DNA of 16,773 nucleotides, taken from positions 136,404 through 153,176 of the forward strand of contig MU069670.1 of assembly GCA_002284615.2 (NCBI GenBank). The letters run 5' to 3'. The notes under the pieces are model-generated. The model did not search any database and was not told the origin of the DNA. It worked only from the letters and a program-made list of their open reading frames with translations. Shown here piece after piece: positions 9,011-16,773 of the stretch. The DNA is from Dunaliella salina. Its lineage: Eukaryota > Chlorophyta > Chlorophyceae > Chlamydomonadales > Dunaliellaceae. The position numbers and the translations under genes were made by a program. How positions within the stretch are numbered: the stretch's first letter is position 1; every line of letters begins with the position of its first letter.

Positions 9011-9128
9011 GTGACTTTCCTGCGCCGTATGGAGCAAGAGGAATGGCGCCAGCGGCCTTTCTACCATAGAGGCAGTGCGTGCTTGCTGAGGCGGTGGAGG
9101 GGCTCTTTAGGCGGCAAACCAAGTGAAA
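9011..9128 (+). CDS. Internal exon, charged helical segment
   Basis: The acceptor gcacatgcag ends at 9010. The exon reads VTFLRRMEQEEWRQRPFYHR then GSACLLRRWRGSLGGKPSE and ends before gtgagg at 9129 with one leftover base. That base completes a Lys codon with the exon at 12119 (…PSE-K-EELEEG…), an independent phase agreement. It is the last and least damaged of four tandem copies. The 3' part after RRWRGSL is absent from the other copies. Confidence 0.4.
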
Positions 9129-9402
9129 GTGAGGGCTATTGGGTACAATCCCTCTGCTGTATGCATTGCTGTGCTCGTTGCTGCATGCCATGCTTCGTGC
9201 ACGACAACTTGCAATTGAATTGCTGTACGGATATGCATGATGATGGGTGCCGAGCATCCCCATCAACGGTTCCCCCACACCCTCTTTCTTGGGCCAACAA
9301 TCTCACCTTGCGACTTTGCTCCATCATAGCAACCTTGCAACTACCCTTGGACCTCAATAGTGACTTGGAGGAGCATGATTGGTGCACATTGCTTTAGAAT
9401 AA

Positions 9403-9539
<137 letters not shown>

Positions 9540-9847
9540 TGAATGAAAGAGGAGGAAGTGTATAGGCAGCAAGACCAGACCTAAGTGGGCACAACCAGCA
9601 ATAGGAGCTTGCTGGACATCATTGAAATAATAATTTTTTGCTTTAACTTCCTTCTGTTTTCGCTCACGTCGCAAAGTAAATTATGTGAATTCAAAGCTGA
9701 GCAAGCATGTTTGCTGCGTGTGTGGGCAGCCAGAAAATCTTGGTTTGGCAACCCCAGCGGCAGCACTGCACCTTCCTGTTCTCCATTTGTATCAATGGAG
9801 AGTACAGAAACGCTTGAGGGTCCTAACAATGGCCAAGTTGTGTAATA

Positions 9848-10192
9848 ATGACATCAATCATGATTGCGTCGGACATGGCTGCAGGCCAGGAGGAGGTCAG
9901 CCAGCCAAATACTAGCCATGCAGAATCCCAGCCAGACAACAGAGCCACTTTGACAACGGGGGCAGATAAGGAAGGTGCGCCGGTGTTATCCAGCAATTTT
10001 GACTAGCTCAAAAACGAGAGACAGCCTTCCTCTCTCTGCACTTTTGAGAGGCGGCGGTTATTCAGGTTGTATCACCCAACTCCCAGGGGTGGTCCTGGCT
10101 GTACAAGTGGAGGTCACACTTTAAGGAGTGGTCTGGACAGAACAAACAGAGGAGTGGCTTTCACTCTTTGACACTTGCAAGTGAGCTGTCAT
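9848..10192 (+). pseudogene. Possible broken ORF of unknown family
   Basis: From Met at 9848 the frame reads MTSIMIASDMAAGQEEVSQP then NTSHAESQPDNRATLTTGAD and KEGAPVLSSNFD, ending at tag 10004-10006. It then continues LKNERQPSSLCTFERRR. A second frame from about 10068 continues protein-like (GWSWLYKWRSHFKEW and SGQNKQRSGFHSLTLASELS) to a stop near 10192. A single in-frame stop and one frameshift would account for this as one eroded hydrophilic protein, perhaps from a mobile element. I do not recognise the family, and the breaks are left as they are. Confidence 0.2.
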
Positions 10193-10219
10193 GAGTAATG
10201 AGTAGGGGTGGCCAGCTCC

Positions 10220-10621
10220 ATGTACATATGCCATATGCAATGCAGAGAAAAGAAAAGCTACGTAGGCAGAGAAACCCTCCCTACATCAATTAAGGAAAAT
10301 GGGCCACATAGGTGCGCAGACCGTATGACCTCCCCACAATGCATTTTCCCTGCCAACAAGCTTATACACAAACGGAATATTTATACAGAATTGGCAATCC
10401 TAGTCACGAGCATGGGGCATGAAGTGCTGTGCGTCACATTTTCTGTCGCTATAAAGCATTACCTGCTGTTGTTACAACTGAGCCCTATTTGTCAATTCAG
10501 TTACCATAGATTGGCATACAGCGCTGTATGGAGGTCCACACAGCACTTTACAGCCATCATTCAGCGTTGCAACATGTCACGTTTTAGCCTGCCACAGGTG
10601 GATGTTTATTCCTACTCATGA
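10220..10621 (+). CDS. Unassigned 133-residue ORF, doubtful
   Basis: An open frame starting MYICHMQCREKKSYVGRETL and ending with a stop at 10619-10621. It lies in the only kilobase of the window that is free of tandem repeats. I see no domain, signal peptide or splice support. A short hydrophobic run (YLLLLQLSPICQF) is too short for a firm membrane call. It may be chance, or part of the same eroded element as 9848-10192. The following 10622-10869 holds nothing I recognise. Confidence 0.15.
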   Translation: MYICHMQCREKKSYVGRETLPTSIKENGPHRCADRMTSPQCIFPANKLIHKRNIYTELAILVTSMGHEVLCVTFSVAIKHYLLLLQLSPICQFSYHRLAYSAVWRSTQHFTAIIQRCNMSRFSLPQVDVYSYS

Positions 10622-10961
10622 TTCATCCAAACTCCTACTGAAGGCTCTTACACTGAGCGCAAGTTCCGTCATCATGAGCCATGAGCGCTGCCTGTTTGCT
10701 GGACTTCTCTCTCAAGCCTTTCCGTTGATTCTTTGCATCTGCGTACTCCAATGGGATGAGTAGACCAACTGCAGATCAATAGGCTACCTGAAGCAACGAA
10801 AAATAATATTTATCCGGACACATTTGGATTGTCACTGTAAAGCGTGCAATTGGCGGCTGCTGTTTAAGCACCTGTGCCTGCTCGCCTGCTTCTTTTCTTT
10901 TGTGGACATGCTAGCAGACAGTCATGTTGACTGGAGGCCTTCTTTTCTCCTGTAACCTGCT

Positions 10962-11240
10962 GTGCCTGCTCGCAAGGCCTGCATTGGCGTTCATCCTGAA
11001 TGAGACAATGAGGCAATGGTTGTGACCTTGACCTATGGGAATTCACAAGCTGCTGCTCAAACTCTTGTGCCTGCCTGCAAGGCCTGCAAAGGCATTCAAT
11101 CATCCTAAATGAAGCAATGAGGCAATGGGTGTGACCTCGACCTATGGGAATTTGCAAGCTGCAGCTCAAGCTCTTGTGCCTGCTCGCAAGGCCTGCAAGG
11201 GCACTTATTCATCCTAAATGAGGCCATGAGGTGGTGATTG
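10962..11240 (+). repeat. Tandem repeat, ~105-109-bp unit, about 2.7 copies
   Basis: gtgcctgctcgcaaggcctg starts units at 10962, 11067 and 11176. Each continues through catcct(g/a)aatgag-aatgaggcaatgg-gtgacct-gacctatgggaatt and gcaagctgc-gctcaa. The third is truncated. A partial unit start lies near 10874. Confidence 0.8.
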
Positions 11241-11279
11241 TGACCTTGACACATGGCTCCTCCTGAGACTGTTGCAACC

Positions 11280-11405
11280 TGTGTGTGCTGCAGCTCCTGT
11301 GCATGTTCCAGCTCCTATGTTGAAGCTCCTGTTCAGCTTCCAAGGCTGTGTTTGTTGAAGCTCCTGTGCAGCTCCTAAGTTTGTTGCGGCTCCTGTGTCT
11401 GCTGG
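11280..11405 (+). repeat. Short gctcctgt-rich degenerate repeats
   Basis: Imperfect copies of (g/c)agctcctgtgcagctcc-type sequence link the 105-bp array to the 100-bp array. The element gctcctgtg(t/c) is shared with the next array. Confidence 0.45.
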
Positions 11406-11416
11406 CTTGACTCGTC

Positions 11417-12105
11417 GCTTCCTATGTCTGTATTCAGTAGTCTCCTCTAGTGAGATAGACCTGCTCCCCATGAGCTTCTGCCAAGTACCCTTGCGATCAT
11501 GCAGCTCATGTGTCTGCTCGCTTGACACCTTGCTTCCTATGTATTCACTAGACCTGCCACCCATGGGCATTCGCCAAGTGCTTTCATGATCATGGACTTC
11601 CTGTGCCTGCTCCCTTGACACCTCGCTTCCTATGTCTGTATTCACTAGGCCTGCTACCCATGGGCTCTTGCCGATTGCTTTCGTGATAATGCATTTCCTG
11701 TGTCTGCTCATTCAACTCGTTGCTATCTGCGTTTGTATTCACAAAATTGCTCCCCATGGGCTTGTGCTGATTGCTCTTGTAATAATCACGCAGCTCCTGT
11801 GTCTGCTCGCTCGACTCATTGCTTCCTTTGTCTGAGCTCACTGGACCTGCTCCACATTGGCTGCCTTTGCCAAGTGCTTTTGTGATAATGCAGTTCCCGT
11901 GTCTGCTCGCTCGACTCGTCGCTTCCTACGCCTGCATTCACGAGACTTGCTCCCCATGAGCTGCCTTTGCCAAGTGCTTTTGTGATCATGCAGTTCCTGT
12001 GTCTGCTCGCTTGACCCTTTGCTTCCTACGTCTGTATTCAATGGGCCTGCTCACCATGGGCTGCCTTTGCCAAGAGCTTTTGTGATGCAGCTCCTGTGCT
12101 TTCTC
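11417..12105 (+). repeat. Tandem repeat, ~100-bp unit, seven copies, acceptor-like
   Basis: gcttcctatgtctgtattca opens units at 11417, 11532, 11625, 11722, 11821, 11921 and 12021 (periods 115, 93, 97, 99, 100, 100). Units continue through gacctgctccccatggg-ctgcctttgccaagtgcttttgtgat-atgcag(t/c)tcctgtgtctgctcgcttgac. The last unit merges into the pyrimidine-rich acceptor of the exon at 12119 (ctcctgtgctttctcccttg then atgcgcag). Each unit therefore contains a version of that acceptor's pyrimidine tract. Confidence 0.85.
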
Positions 12106-12118
12106 CCTTGATGCGCAG

Positions 12119-12273
12119 AGGAGCTTGAGGAAGGCAATGCTGCTGAAATGGACAGAAAAGATAGCGGCGGCGCTGCCGCAGACTCGCGCCCTCTTCAGCA
12201 GGAGGAGGATATCCTAAGCCTGTCTGCTACAAACGCAAGCGAAACAGGGGACATGTCTGCAAGGGAGAGGGAG
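12119..12273 (+). CDS. Internal exon, acidic Ser/Ala-rich segment
   Basis: The acceptor atgcgcag ends at 12118 after a pyrimidine-rich run. The exon reads EELEEGNAAEMDRKDSGGAA then ADSRPLQQEEDILSLSATNA and SETGDMSAREREV. It ends before gtgagg at 12274 in phase 0. The first codon is completed by the exon at 9011-9128. A later donor, gactcaggagac|gtgcgc at 12307, is also in phase 0 and would add VRWSAACDSGD. The repeat downstream copies that second border, which favours the longer form. The composition suggests a flexible linker between coiled coils. Confidence 0.55.
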
Positions 12274-12429
12274 GTGAGGTGGAGCGCTGCTTGTGACTCA
12301 GGAGACGTGCGCTGCTCTGATCCAGGAGGTGTGTGGTCCAGGAGATGCGTGAAAAATGTGCTTCTCGTGTCTTGGGGGCATGTCCACAACAGGCACAGGG
12401 ATTGATGCCAGGGGTTGGACCCCTGTGTG

Positions 12430-13265
12430 TAAGGGGGGCTCACAAGGCGGCATGAGCAGGGAGGCATGTGCGCAAGGGGATGGGCGCCACTGGAGGGTCT
12501 CACAGGAGACATGGGTCCAGAGTCACGTCTGCATGGGGAAGTTCCACCGGAGGGTCTTACAGGGGACGTGAGCAGGGAGACATGTCGCGAGGGAGAGTGT
12601 CTCACAGGAGACATGAACAAGGGGGTCCAACTGGAGGCATGAGTCAGGAGACGTGTGCGCAAGGGAAAGTGGTGCTGGAGGGATCTCAGGAGGCATGAGC
12701 AAGAGGGCCTCACAGAAGATGTGAGCAAGGAAACATGTGCGCAAGGGAAAGTGGCTCTGGAGGGTCTCACAGGAGACATGAGCTAGGAGACTTATGTGCA
12801 AGAGGAAGTGGCCCTGGATGGTCTCACAGAAGACGTGAGCAAGAGGGTCTCACAGGAGGCATCAGCCAGGAGATGTGTGCGCAAGGGAAAGTGGCGCTGG
12901 AGGGATTCGCAGGAGACATGAGCAAGAGGGCCTCACAGGAGATGTGAGCAAGGAGACATGTGCGCAAGGGGAAGTGGTGCTGGAGGGTCTCACAGGAGAC
13001 GTGAGCAAGGAGACTTGTGTGCAAGGGGATGTTGCCTTGGAACGTCTCACAGGAGACGTGAGCAGGGGTGTGTCACAGGAGACGTGAGCAAGGGGACGTG
13101 TACAAGGGCATGTGCCACTGGGTCTCACAGGAGACGTGAGCATGACAATCTCACAGGAGACGAGAGCAAGAAGGTGTGACAGGAGACGTGAGCCAGGAGA
13201 CGTTATGCGCAAGAGGTACGGAGGGTCGCACGACAGACATGAGCCAGGGGACGTGTACAAGGGAA
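12430..13265 (+). repeat. Degenerate tandem array of ~28/57-bp donor-containing units
   Basis: About fifteen units of ctcacaggagacgtgagcaa-ggagacatgtgcgcaaggg-aagtgg-gctggaggg, some reduced to the ctcacaggagacgtgagcaa half. Each unit holds a good 5' splice-site match (caggagac|gtgagc), like the actcaggagac|gtgcgc border at 12307. Frames LTGDVSKETCAQGEVVLEG on plus and RPS-PCAHVSLLTSPV on minus are repeat artefacts. Confidence 0.85.
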
Positions 13266-13282
13266 TGTGCCACCGAAGGATA

Positions 13283-13358
13283 CATATGCCGTACACATCA
13301 GCTGTTTGGCATGGAAAATCACATAATACATGGCACATATATGGAATTGGCCAACCCT
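13283..13358 (+). repeat. Dispersed ~75-bp repeat, second copy of 2915-2989
   Basis: gtacacat-ag-tgtttggca...tggcacatatatggaattgg-ccaaccc resembles 2915-2989 (gtaccatacacatattagat...tggcgcttatgtatgggatt-ggccaaccc). The last 15 bases match at 14. The copies are over 10 kb apart, and both border a tandem array (3' of the array here, 5' of it at 2990). The following 13360-13780 holds no gene or repeat I can support. Confidence 0.4.
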
Positions 13359-13880
13359 AGACATAGAGGACATGTCTGTAAGAAGAAGAGAGGAAGCACT
13401 ACCCTTGCTGCAATGGATGTGAGAGCGTTGCAAGGAGCAAATGTGTATGGGAAGAGCAGGCGTGGCGTGCTGCATGGCGTGATCAGCTTATTGACTCTGA
13501 GCCTGTGCAATTTTACCTCTGGGTAAATGCAAATTTTGGCACGAGTCCAAATGGCATGAGCTTTCCGCCCGTGTACATGGCCACATACACCCCCTTAGCT
13601 CAAAACAGAGGTAAAACAGGAACACAAGGGTGCGCAAAGACAGATGCCCCCATCGTGCGGTCATGCACACCCACGGACATATATGGACACAGAGGAAGGT
13701 TGTTTTGCGATTGGGTGGGCTATGAAGCAAGCGTAGCTACTGAAAGGGAGCTTGTGACCAGCACAGGGTTCTAACGGGATTGTGGTGGCTTCAGAAAAAC
13801 AGGTCTCACACGAGTGTACAGGTTTTGCTTTCAAGCGCTTGAGCATGATTCCCATGCAGCAACGATGGTGCACATTGGAC

Positions 13881-13883
<3 letters not shown>

Positions 13884-13959
<76 letters not shown>
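13884..13959 (+). repeat. (TG)n microsatellite, about 76 bp
   Basis: Pure (TG)n. The preceding bases include gagcatgatt (13841-13850) and tggtgcacattg (13866-13877), both also found before the tract at 9403. A possible mini-exon QRWCTLDN after cccatgcag (13851-13859) would run into the tract, but the support is slight. Confidence 0.97.
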
Positions 13960-13960
<1 letters not shown>

Positions 13961-14143
13961 TCCTTTGATGAAGCATTTTTGGCCTCCTGCACGGACAGCA
14001 TGAGAAGTGCGGATACAATCCGTGTTGAAATTGGGAGACTTGCGGTTGGAGCTTCAGACCACCCAGCATTGTTTCCGGAGCCATAAGAGTGGCCTTCCAT
14101 GAGCAAAGGCCCCAATCGTAAGCACCATTATTCTCTGTCCCAG

Positions 14144-14180
14144 GCGGAGGAACTGTTTGGCACACTGTCTGAGTTTGAAT
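14144..14180 (+). CDS. Candidate micro-exon, 37 bp
   Basis: The acceptor ttattctctgtcccag ends at 14143. The frame reads AEELFGTLSEFE plus one base and ends before gtgagc at 14181. It starts in phase 0, as the exon at 12119 requires. The exon end and donor (gagtttgaat|gtgag) are amplified downstream. The leftover t cannot join directly to the exon at 15011 without making a stop, so the 3' side is unresolved. Confidence 0.4.
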
Positions 14181-14478
14181 GTGAGCGGTGCATGCAAGGG
14201 CATCCACAGCCTGAGTTTGAAGGTCATCCACAAGCCTGAGTTTGAATGTGAGTGATGCATGCAAGGGCATCCATTGACTCAGTCTGAATGTGAGTGATGC
14301 ATGCAAGGGGATCCACAGCCTGAGTCTGAAGGTCATCCACAAGCCTGAGTTTAAGGGTCATCCACAAGCCTGAGTTTGAATGTGAGTGATGCATGCAAGG
14401 ACATCCACAGCCTGAGTTTGAAGGTCATCCACAAGCCTGAGTTTGAATGTGAGTGATGCATGCAAGGGCATCCACAGC
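14165..14478 (+). repeat. Tandem array of exon-border units, 42 bp and 25 bp mixed
   Basis: Two unit types alternate: cctgagtttgaatgtgagtg-atgcatgcaagggcatccacag (about 42 bp) and cctgagtttgaaggtcatcc-acaag (25 bp). The longer unit carries the same gagtttgaat|gtgag junction as the 14144-14180 exon end. An inverted relative lies at 14613-14890. Confidence 0.85.
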
Positions 14479-14612
14479 CTCCCTGTCATCCGTTGTCTTT
14501 CAGTACAGTCTGTAGGTAAAAGTGACCCCTAGGGTTATAAGGTGTGTCATGGGCCAGATCACTTCTTTTCTGTGTTCTTTCTTTCTTCTTTTTGTTAATG
14601 AAATGTGTGTGA

Positions 14613-14890
14613 TGCTGGATGCCCTTGCATGCATCATTTAAACTTATACTGTAGGTGACCTTGGCTCTCCCGTGGATGGCCCTTAATTCAGGCTTATGGA
14701 TGACCTTCAAACTCAGGCTTATGGATGGCCTTCAAACTCAGGCTGTGGATGCCTTTGCATGCATCGCTCGCATTCAAACTCAGGTTTGTGGACGACCTAG
14801 CATGCATCACTCACATTCAAATTCAGGCTGTGGATTCCCTTGCATGCATCACTCACGTACAAACTCAGGCCATGGATGACAGGGAGGCCC
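14613..14890 (-). repeat. Inverted copy of the 14165-14478 array
   Basis: On the minus strand this reads the same units: plus-strand cttgcatgcatcactcacat-tcaaactcagg and ggatgaccttcaaactcagg are reverse complements of the 42-bp and 25-bp units. The spacer 14479-14612 is unrelated to the arms. An exact 14-base pair also exists between cctccctgtcatcc (14478-14491) and ggatgacagggagg (14874-14887). Confidence 0.85.
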
Positions 14891-15010
14891 TTTACTTCAA
14901 ACACAAACCTTTAACACCTTTACACACCTAAAGCTTGTACTGTGGATATCAGTGCGGCCCTTTGCCATGAAGTGCTCGGTAAAGCATGCATTTCTGTAAC
15001 TTTTTTGCAG

Positions 15011-15042
15011 AAACTCCAGTCAGCTATTGTTCGAGGCCGCAG
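15011..15042 (+). CDS. Candidate short exon
   Basis: A strong acceptor (taacttttttgcag, ending 15010) is followed by KLQSAIVRGR and a cgcag|gttttt donor at 15043. If read in this frame it starts in phase 0 and ends in phase 2. That does not fit the phase-0 exon at 15214, so either the donor differs or another exon lies between 15043 and 15213. Confidence 0.4.
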
Positions 15043-15213
15043 GTTTTTGCACACCACCTAAAATCCACATGCAAACTGTGCAACGGAAGTGGGTTCCACA
15101 GCAACCACGAGTTCCTTCAAGGAACATGCCACCTTTTCTGCTGATAATCTGAAACAAATGCTCAGCAGAATGAACGATATTCCCCTCTCTGCTCACGTCA
15201 CCCCCCTTTGCAG

Positions 15214-15333
15214 AGCGTGAAAGAGGACGATGTCCTTGGCTGTGAGGTCTACAATGGGGCATGCCACTTGTTGTACTCGGACCTCCAGCTGCACGCACCG
15301 ACGCGCAAGGCAGCCCAAACGATTCTCCTGCAG
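15214..15333 (+). CDS. Internal exon, 40 codons (possible CFAP43/44-like)
   Basis: The acceptor tcacccccctttgcag ends at 15213. The exon reads SVKEDDVLGCEVYNGACHLL then YSDLQLHAPTRKAAQTILLQ and ends at ctcctgcag|gtgagg (15334). It is exactly 120 bp, phase 0 to 0, and joins in frame to the 120-bp exon at 16563. It is among the best-defined exons in the window. The pairing of a 'YNG..LLYSDLQL' segment with a following 'EFN..F..L' coiled coil is what I associate with CFAP43/CFAP44-type axonemal proteins. This is unsearched. Confidence 0.7.
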
Positions 15334-15384
15334 GTGAGGGCAAGGCAAACCAGATACATTTCCTGGAGGTGAAAAGGGTGGGTC

Positions 15385-15665
15385 ATTTCCCTGCAGGTGA
15401 GGGCGGGGGCTCTACTTGAAACACAGACTTTAAGGAACACCTTCGCACCCCTTGAACCCAAACTGTGCTTGACAGTGAGGTATCTTAGACAATGCTCCTG
15501 CAGGTGAGGGCCAACGTGCTGGAGTAGACTTTTGTACATACCTTCTCTTTCTCTTAATCAGAACTGGTGGGACTCACTCTGAGTTTTGCTGCTGACTCTT
15601 AGGGCTTTCCTTAATGCACGCTGGCTGTGTCCAGCACAGACTTTTCTTTCCTGCAGGTGAGTGTA
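15385..15665 (+). repeat. Three copies of the ctcctgcag|gtgaggg exon-end border
   Basis: The border at 15325-15340 recurs as atttccctgcaggtgagggc (gt at 15397), aatgctcctgcaggtgaggg (gt at 15504) and ttctttcctgcaggtgagtg (gt at 15657). The copied core is about 15 bases, with looser similarity around it. All three keep a good donor. Confidence 0.65.
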
Positions 15666-15673
15666 GGGGGTGG

Positions 15674-15785
15674 GCAGGTCAATTGAGGGCAGGTGTAGGG
15701 AAGATCATTTGCGAGCAGATCAGTTGAGGGCAGGTGTAGGGAAGAACGTCTGAGAGCAGAACAGTCGAGGGCAGGTGTAGCAATC
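15674..15785 (+). repeat. Tandem repeat, 41-bp unit, 2.7 copies
   Basis: Units begin with gcag at 15674, 15715 and 15756, exactly 41 bp apart, with core agttgagggcaggtgtaggg followed by aaga. It follows directly on the last donor-border copy. Confidence 0.8.
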
Positions 15786-15789
15786 GAGA

Positions 15790-16325
15790 CTTGGATTGAT
15801 TGGCTTGACGGGCCAATCAACGCTTACCATGTATTGTATGCTTGGAAGGGTTGATCCTTGGTCGGCCATCCAATTGTTTGCTGTGATGATCAGAATCGAC
15901 CTTTGGCTTGGCTTGACAGCCCTCTGCTTGTTTGCTGTGATCATGGGTCGATCCTTGACTTGGCTTCACTTTTTTTTTTTGTGATCATCGAGGCTGATCC
16001 TCGGCTGGGCTTGACTGGCCGTTACTTGTTCGCTGACTTCATCAGGGTCGCCCTTTCTTGGCTGGCCATCGCTTCTTTTTTGGGACCATCAGGGTCAATC
16101 CTTGACTTGGCTTCACTTTTTTTTCTTTTGGTGATCATCGAGGCTGATCCTTGGCTGGGCTTGGCTGGCCATCGCTTGTTTGCTGAGGTCATCAGGGTCG
16201 GCCCGGCGTGGCTGGCCATCGCTTGTTTTTTGTTACCATCAGGGTCAATCCTTGGCTGGGCTTGACTGGCCATCACTTCTTACGCTTGTGGTTATCAGGG
16301 TCCATCCTTAGCTTGGCTCGACAGG
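15790..16325 (+). repeat. Degenerate compound tandem repeat, sub-units of ~50-70 bp
   Basis: Core gatcatcgaggctgatcctt-ggctgggcttgactggccatcgcttgtttgctg is repeated with variation. A larger period of about 147 bp shows in tccttgacttggcttcactt at about 15953 and 16099, each followed by a T-rich run. 16326-16530 is intron-like with no other feature. Confidence 0.75.
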
Positions 16326-16562
16326 ATTAACACTCTTTGTGCCTGTGCTTCTCGGGTTTTCCGCTTGTTGAGCACTCCATGGCCATCCAGCAGCCTCCAC
16401 ACACTTATGAAATTCATGCGCCTTTCCTTTGTGTCGTAAAAAAGCGGCTCGCCCAAATTTAGCTCCCAGTGAGCTGAACTTCCCTCCAGTCAAGCACTTT
16501 CTTGTGTCAGGCCTCACACCAAAAAGGAAATTTCTTTTGTCCTTCTTTTGTGTCACGAACAG

Positions 16563-16680
16563 GAGGAGATCCGCTGCCTGCAGCGCGAGTTCAACTCACA
16601 GTTCGCCAGGCTGCGTACTCTGAAGCACCAAGAGCTTGAACGCCTCAATGACAAGGGCAAGCGCATCGAGACCATCCAAA

Positions 16681-16682
<2 letters not shown>
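16563..16682 (+). CDS. Internal exon, 40-codon coiled coil (possible CFAP43/44-like)
   Basis: A strong pyrimidine-rich acceptor (tttgtccttcttttgtgtca then cgaacag) ends at 16562. The exon reads EEIRCLQREFNSQFARLRTL then KHQELERLNDKGKRIETIQN and ends before gtgtgt at 16683. It is 120 bp, phase 0 to 0, and continues directly from the exon at 15214. Heptad-like spacing (L, F, F, L, L, L, I) supports a coiled coil. If this border is right, the donor GT is the first repeat of the (TG)n tract. The 3' border rests only on loss of coding character. Confidence 0.7.

Positions 16683-16767
<85 letters not shown>
16683..16767 (+). repeat. (TG)n microsatellite, about 85 bp
   Basis: Pure (GT)n immediately after the last exon, ending close to the window edge. 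It would form the 5' end of the next intron. Confidence 0.97.
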
Positions 16768-16773
16768 CTCTTG

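Noticed and set aside
9848..10060. TAG read as glutamine (code reassignment) to join the ORF
   Set aside because: A single in-frame stop in one uncertain ORF is no evidence for reassignment, and a frameshift follows anyway. Decay is simpler.
12195..13338. Long minus-strand frames with S/P/R-rich repeats and plus-strand LTGDVSKETCAQG frames
   Set aside because: These are frame products of the donor-containing tandem array. Several frames are open at once, as expected for a repeat.
14940..14985. 26-bp micro-exon (after atatcag, before gtaaag) bridging 14144 and 15011
   Set aside because: The phases would fit, but the acceptor has no pyrimidine tract and nothing else supports coding.
15166..15213. 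Extra exon just before the 15214 exon to fix the phase conflict
   Set aside because: It would leave an intron of under 20 bases or run into an in-frame stop. No border was convincing.

Overview
The window looks like nuclear DNA of an intron-rich eukaryote. I see no bacterial-style genes, no rRNA or tRNA, no CRISPR array and no intact transposon. Short exon-like islands of about 37-155 bp carry GT-AG borders of the CAG|GTGAG, GTGCGC or GTATGC type. They sit in long introns filled with degenerate tandem repeats and three long (TG)n tracts. GC content is moderate. Border style, repeat richness and the coiled-coil, flagellar-looking protein fragments fit a flagellate chlorophyte alga (Dunaliella or another Chlamydomonadales). 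The organism is inference, not shown.

The likely content is the 3' part of one large plus-strand gene, with neither its start nor its end in the window. Candidate exons are 42-150, 2269-2396, 5591-5693, 6231-6340, perhaps 6727-6784 and 8509-8548, 9011-9128, 12119-12273 (or to 12306), 14144-14180, 15011-15042, 15214-15333 and 16563-16682. Splice phases agree across 42-150 > 2269-2396 > 5591-5693 > 6231-6340, across 9011-9128 > 12119-12273 > 14144-14180, and across 15214-15333 > 16563-16682. The join between 14144-14180, 15011-15042 and 15214-15333 does not close in frame, so an exon or border there is wrong or missing. The encoded fragments are charged and helical, with an 'EKLGDHEFVVD' segment and a 'REFNSQFARLRTLKHQELE' segment. 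From memory this resembles the coiled-coil half of the axonemal CFAP43/CFAP44 WD-repeat proteins. That assignment is weak, so no gene symbol is given.

Region by region: 1-2300 holds one exon, a decayed copy of it, two degenerate repeat groups and a 21/29-bp array. 2269-4150 holds the second exon, a run of decayed copies of its 3' border, then 64-bp, ~40-bp and 28-bp arrays. 4150-6720 holds two foldback hairpins, two exons and partial copies of both. 6720-8500 is mostly featureless intron-like sequence. 8500-9130 holds a stepwise-duplicated exon. 9400-10860 holds a (TG)n tract and a stretch with broken or unassigned open frames. 10900-13265 holds arrays that flank the exon at 12119-12273 on both sides. 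13280-14890 holds a second (TG)n tract, a micro-exon, and a donor-containing array followed by an inverted copy of itself. 15000-16773 holds two good exons, donor-site copies and more arrays, and the last exon runs straight into a third (TG)n tract.

The most notable pattern is that the repeats are not random filler. Next to nearly every candidate exon, the neighbouring tandem or scattered repeats contain copies of that exon's own splice border.
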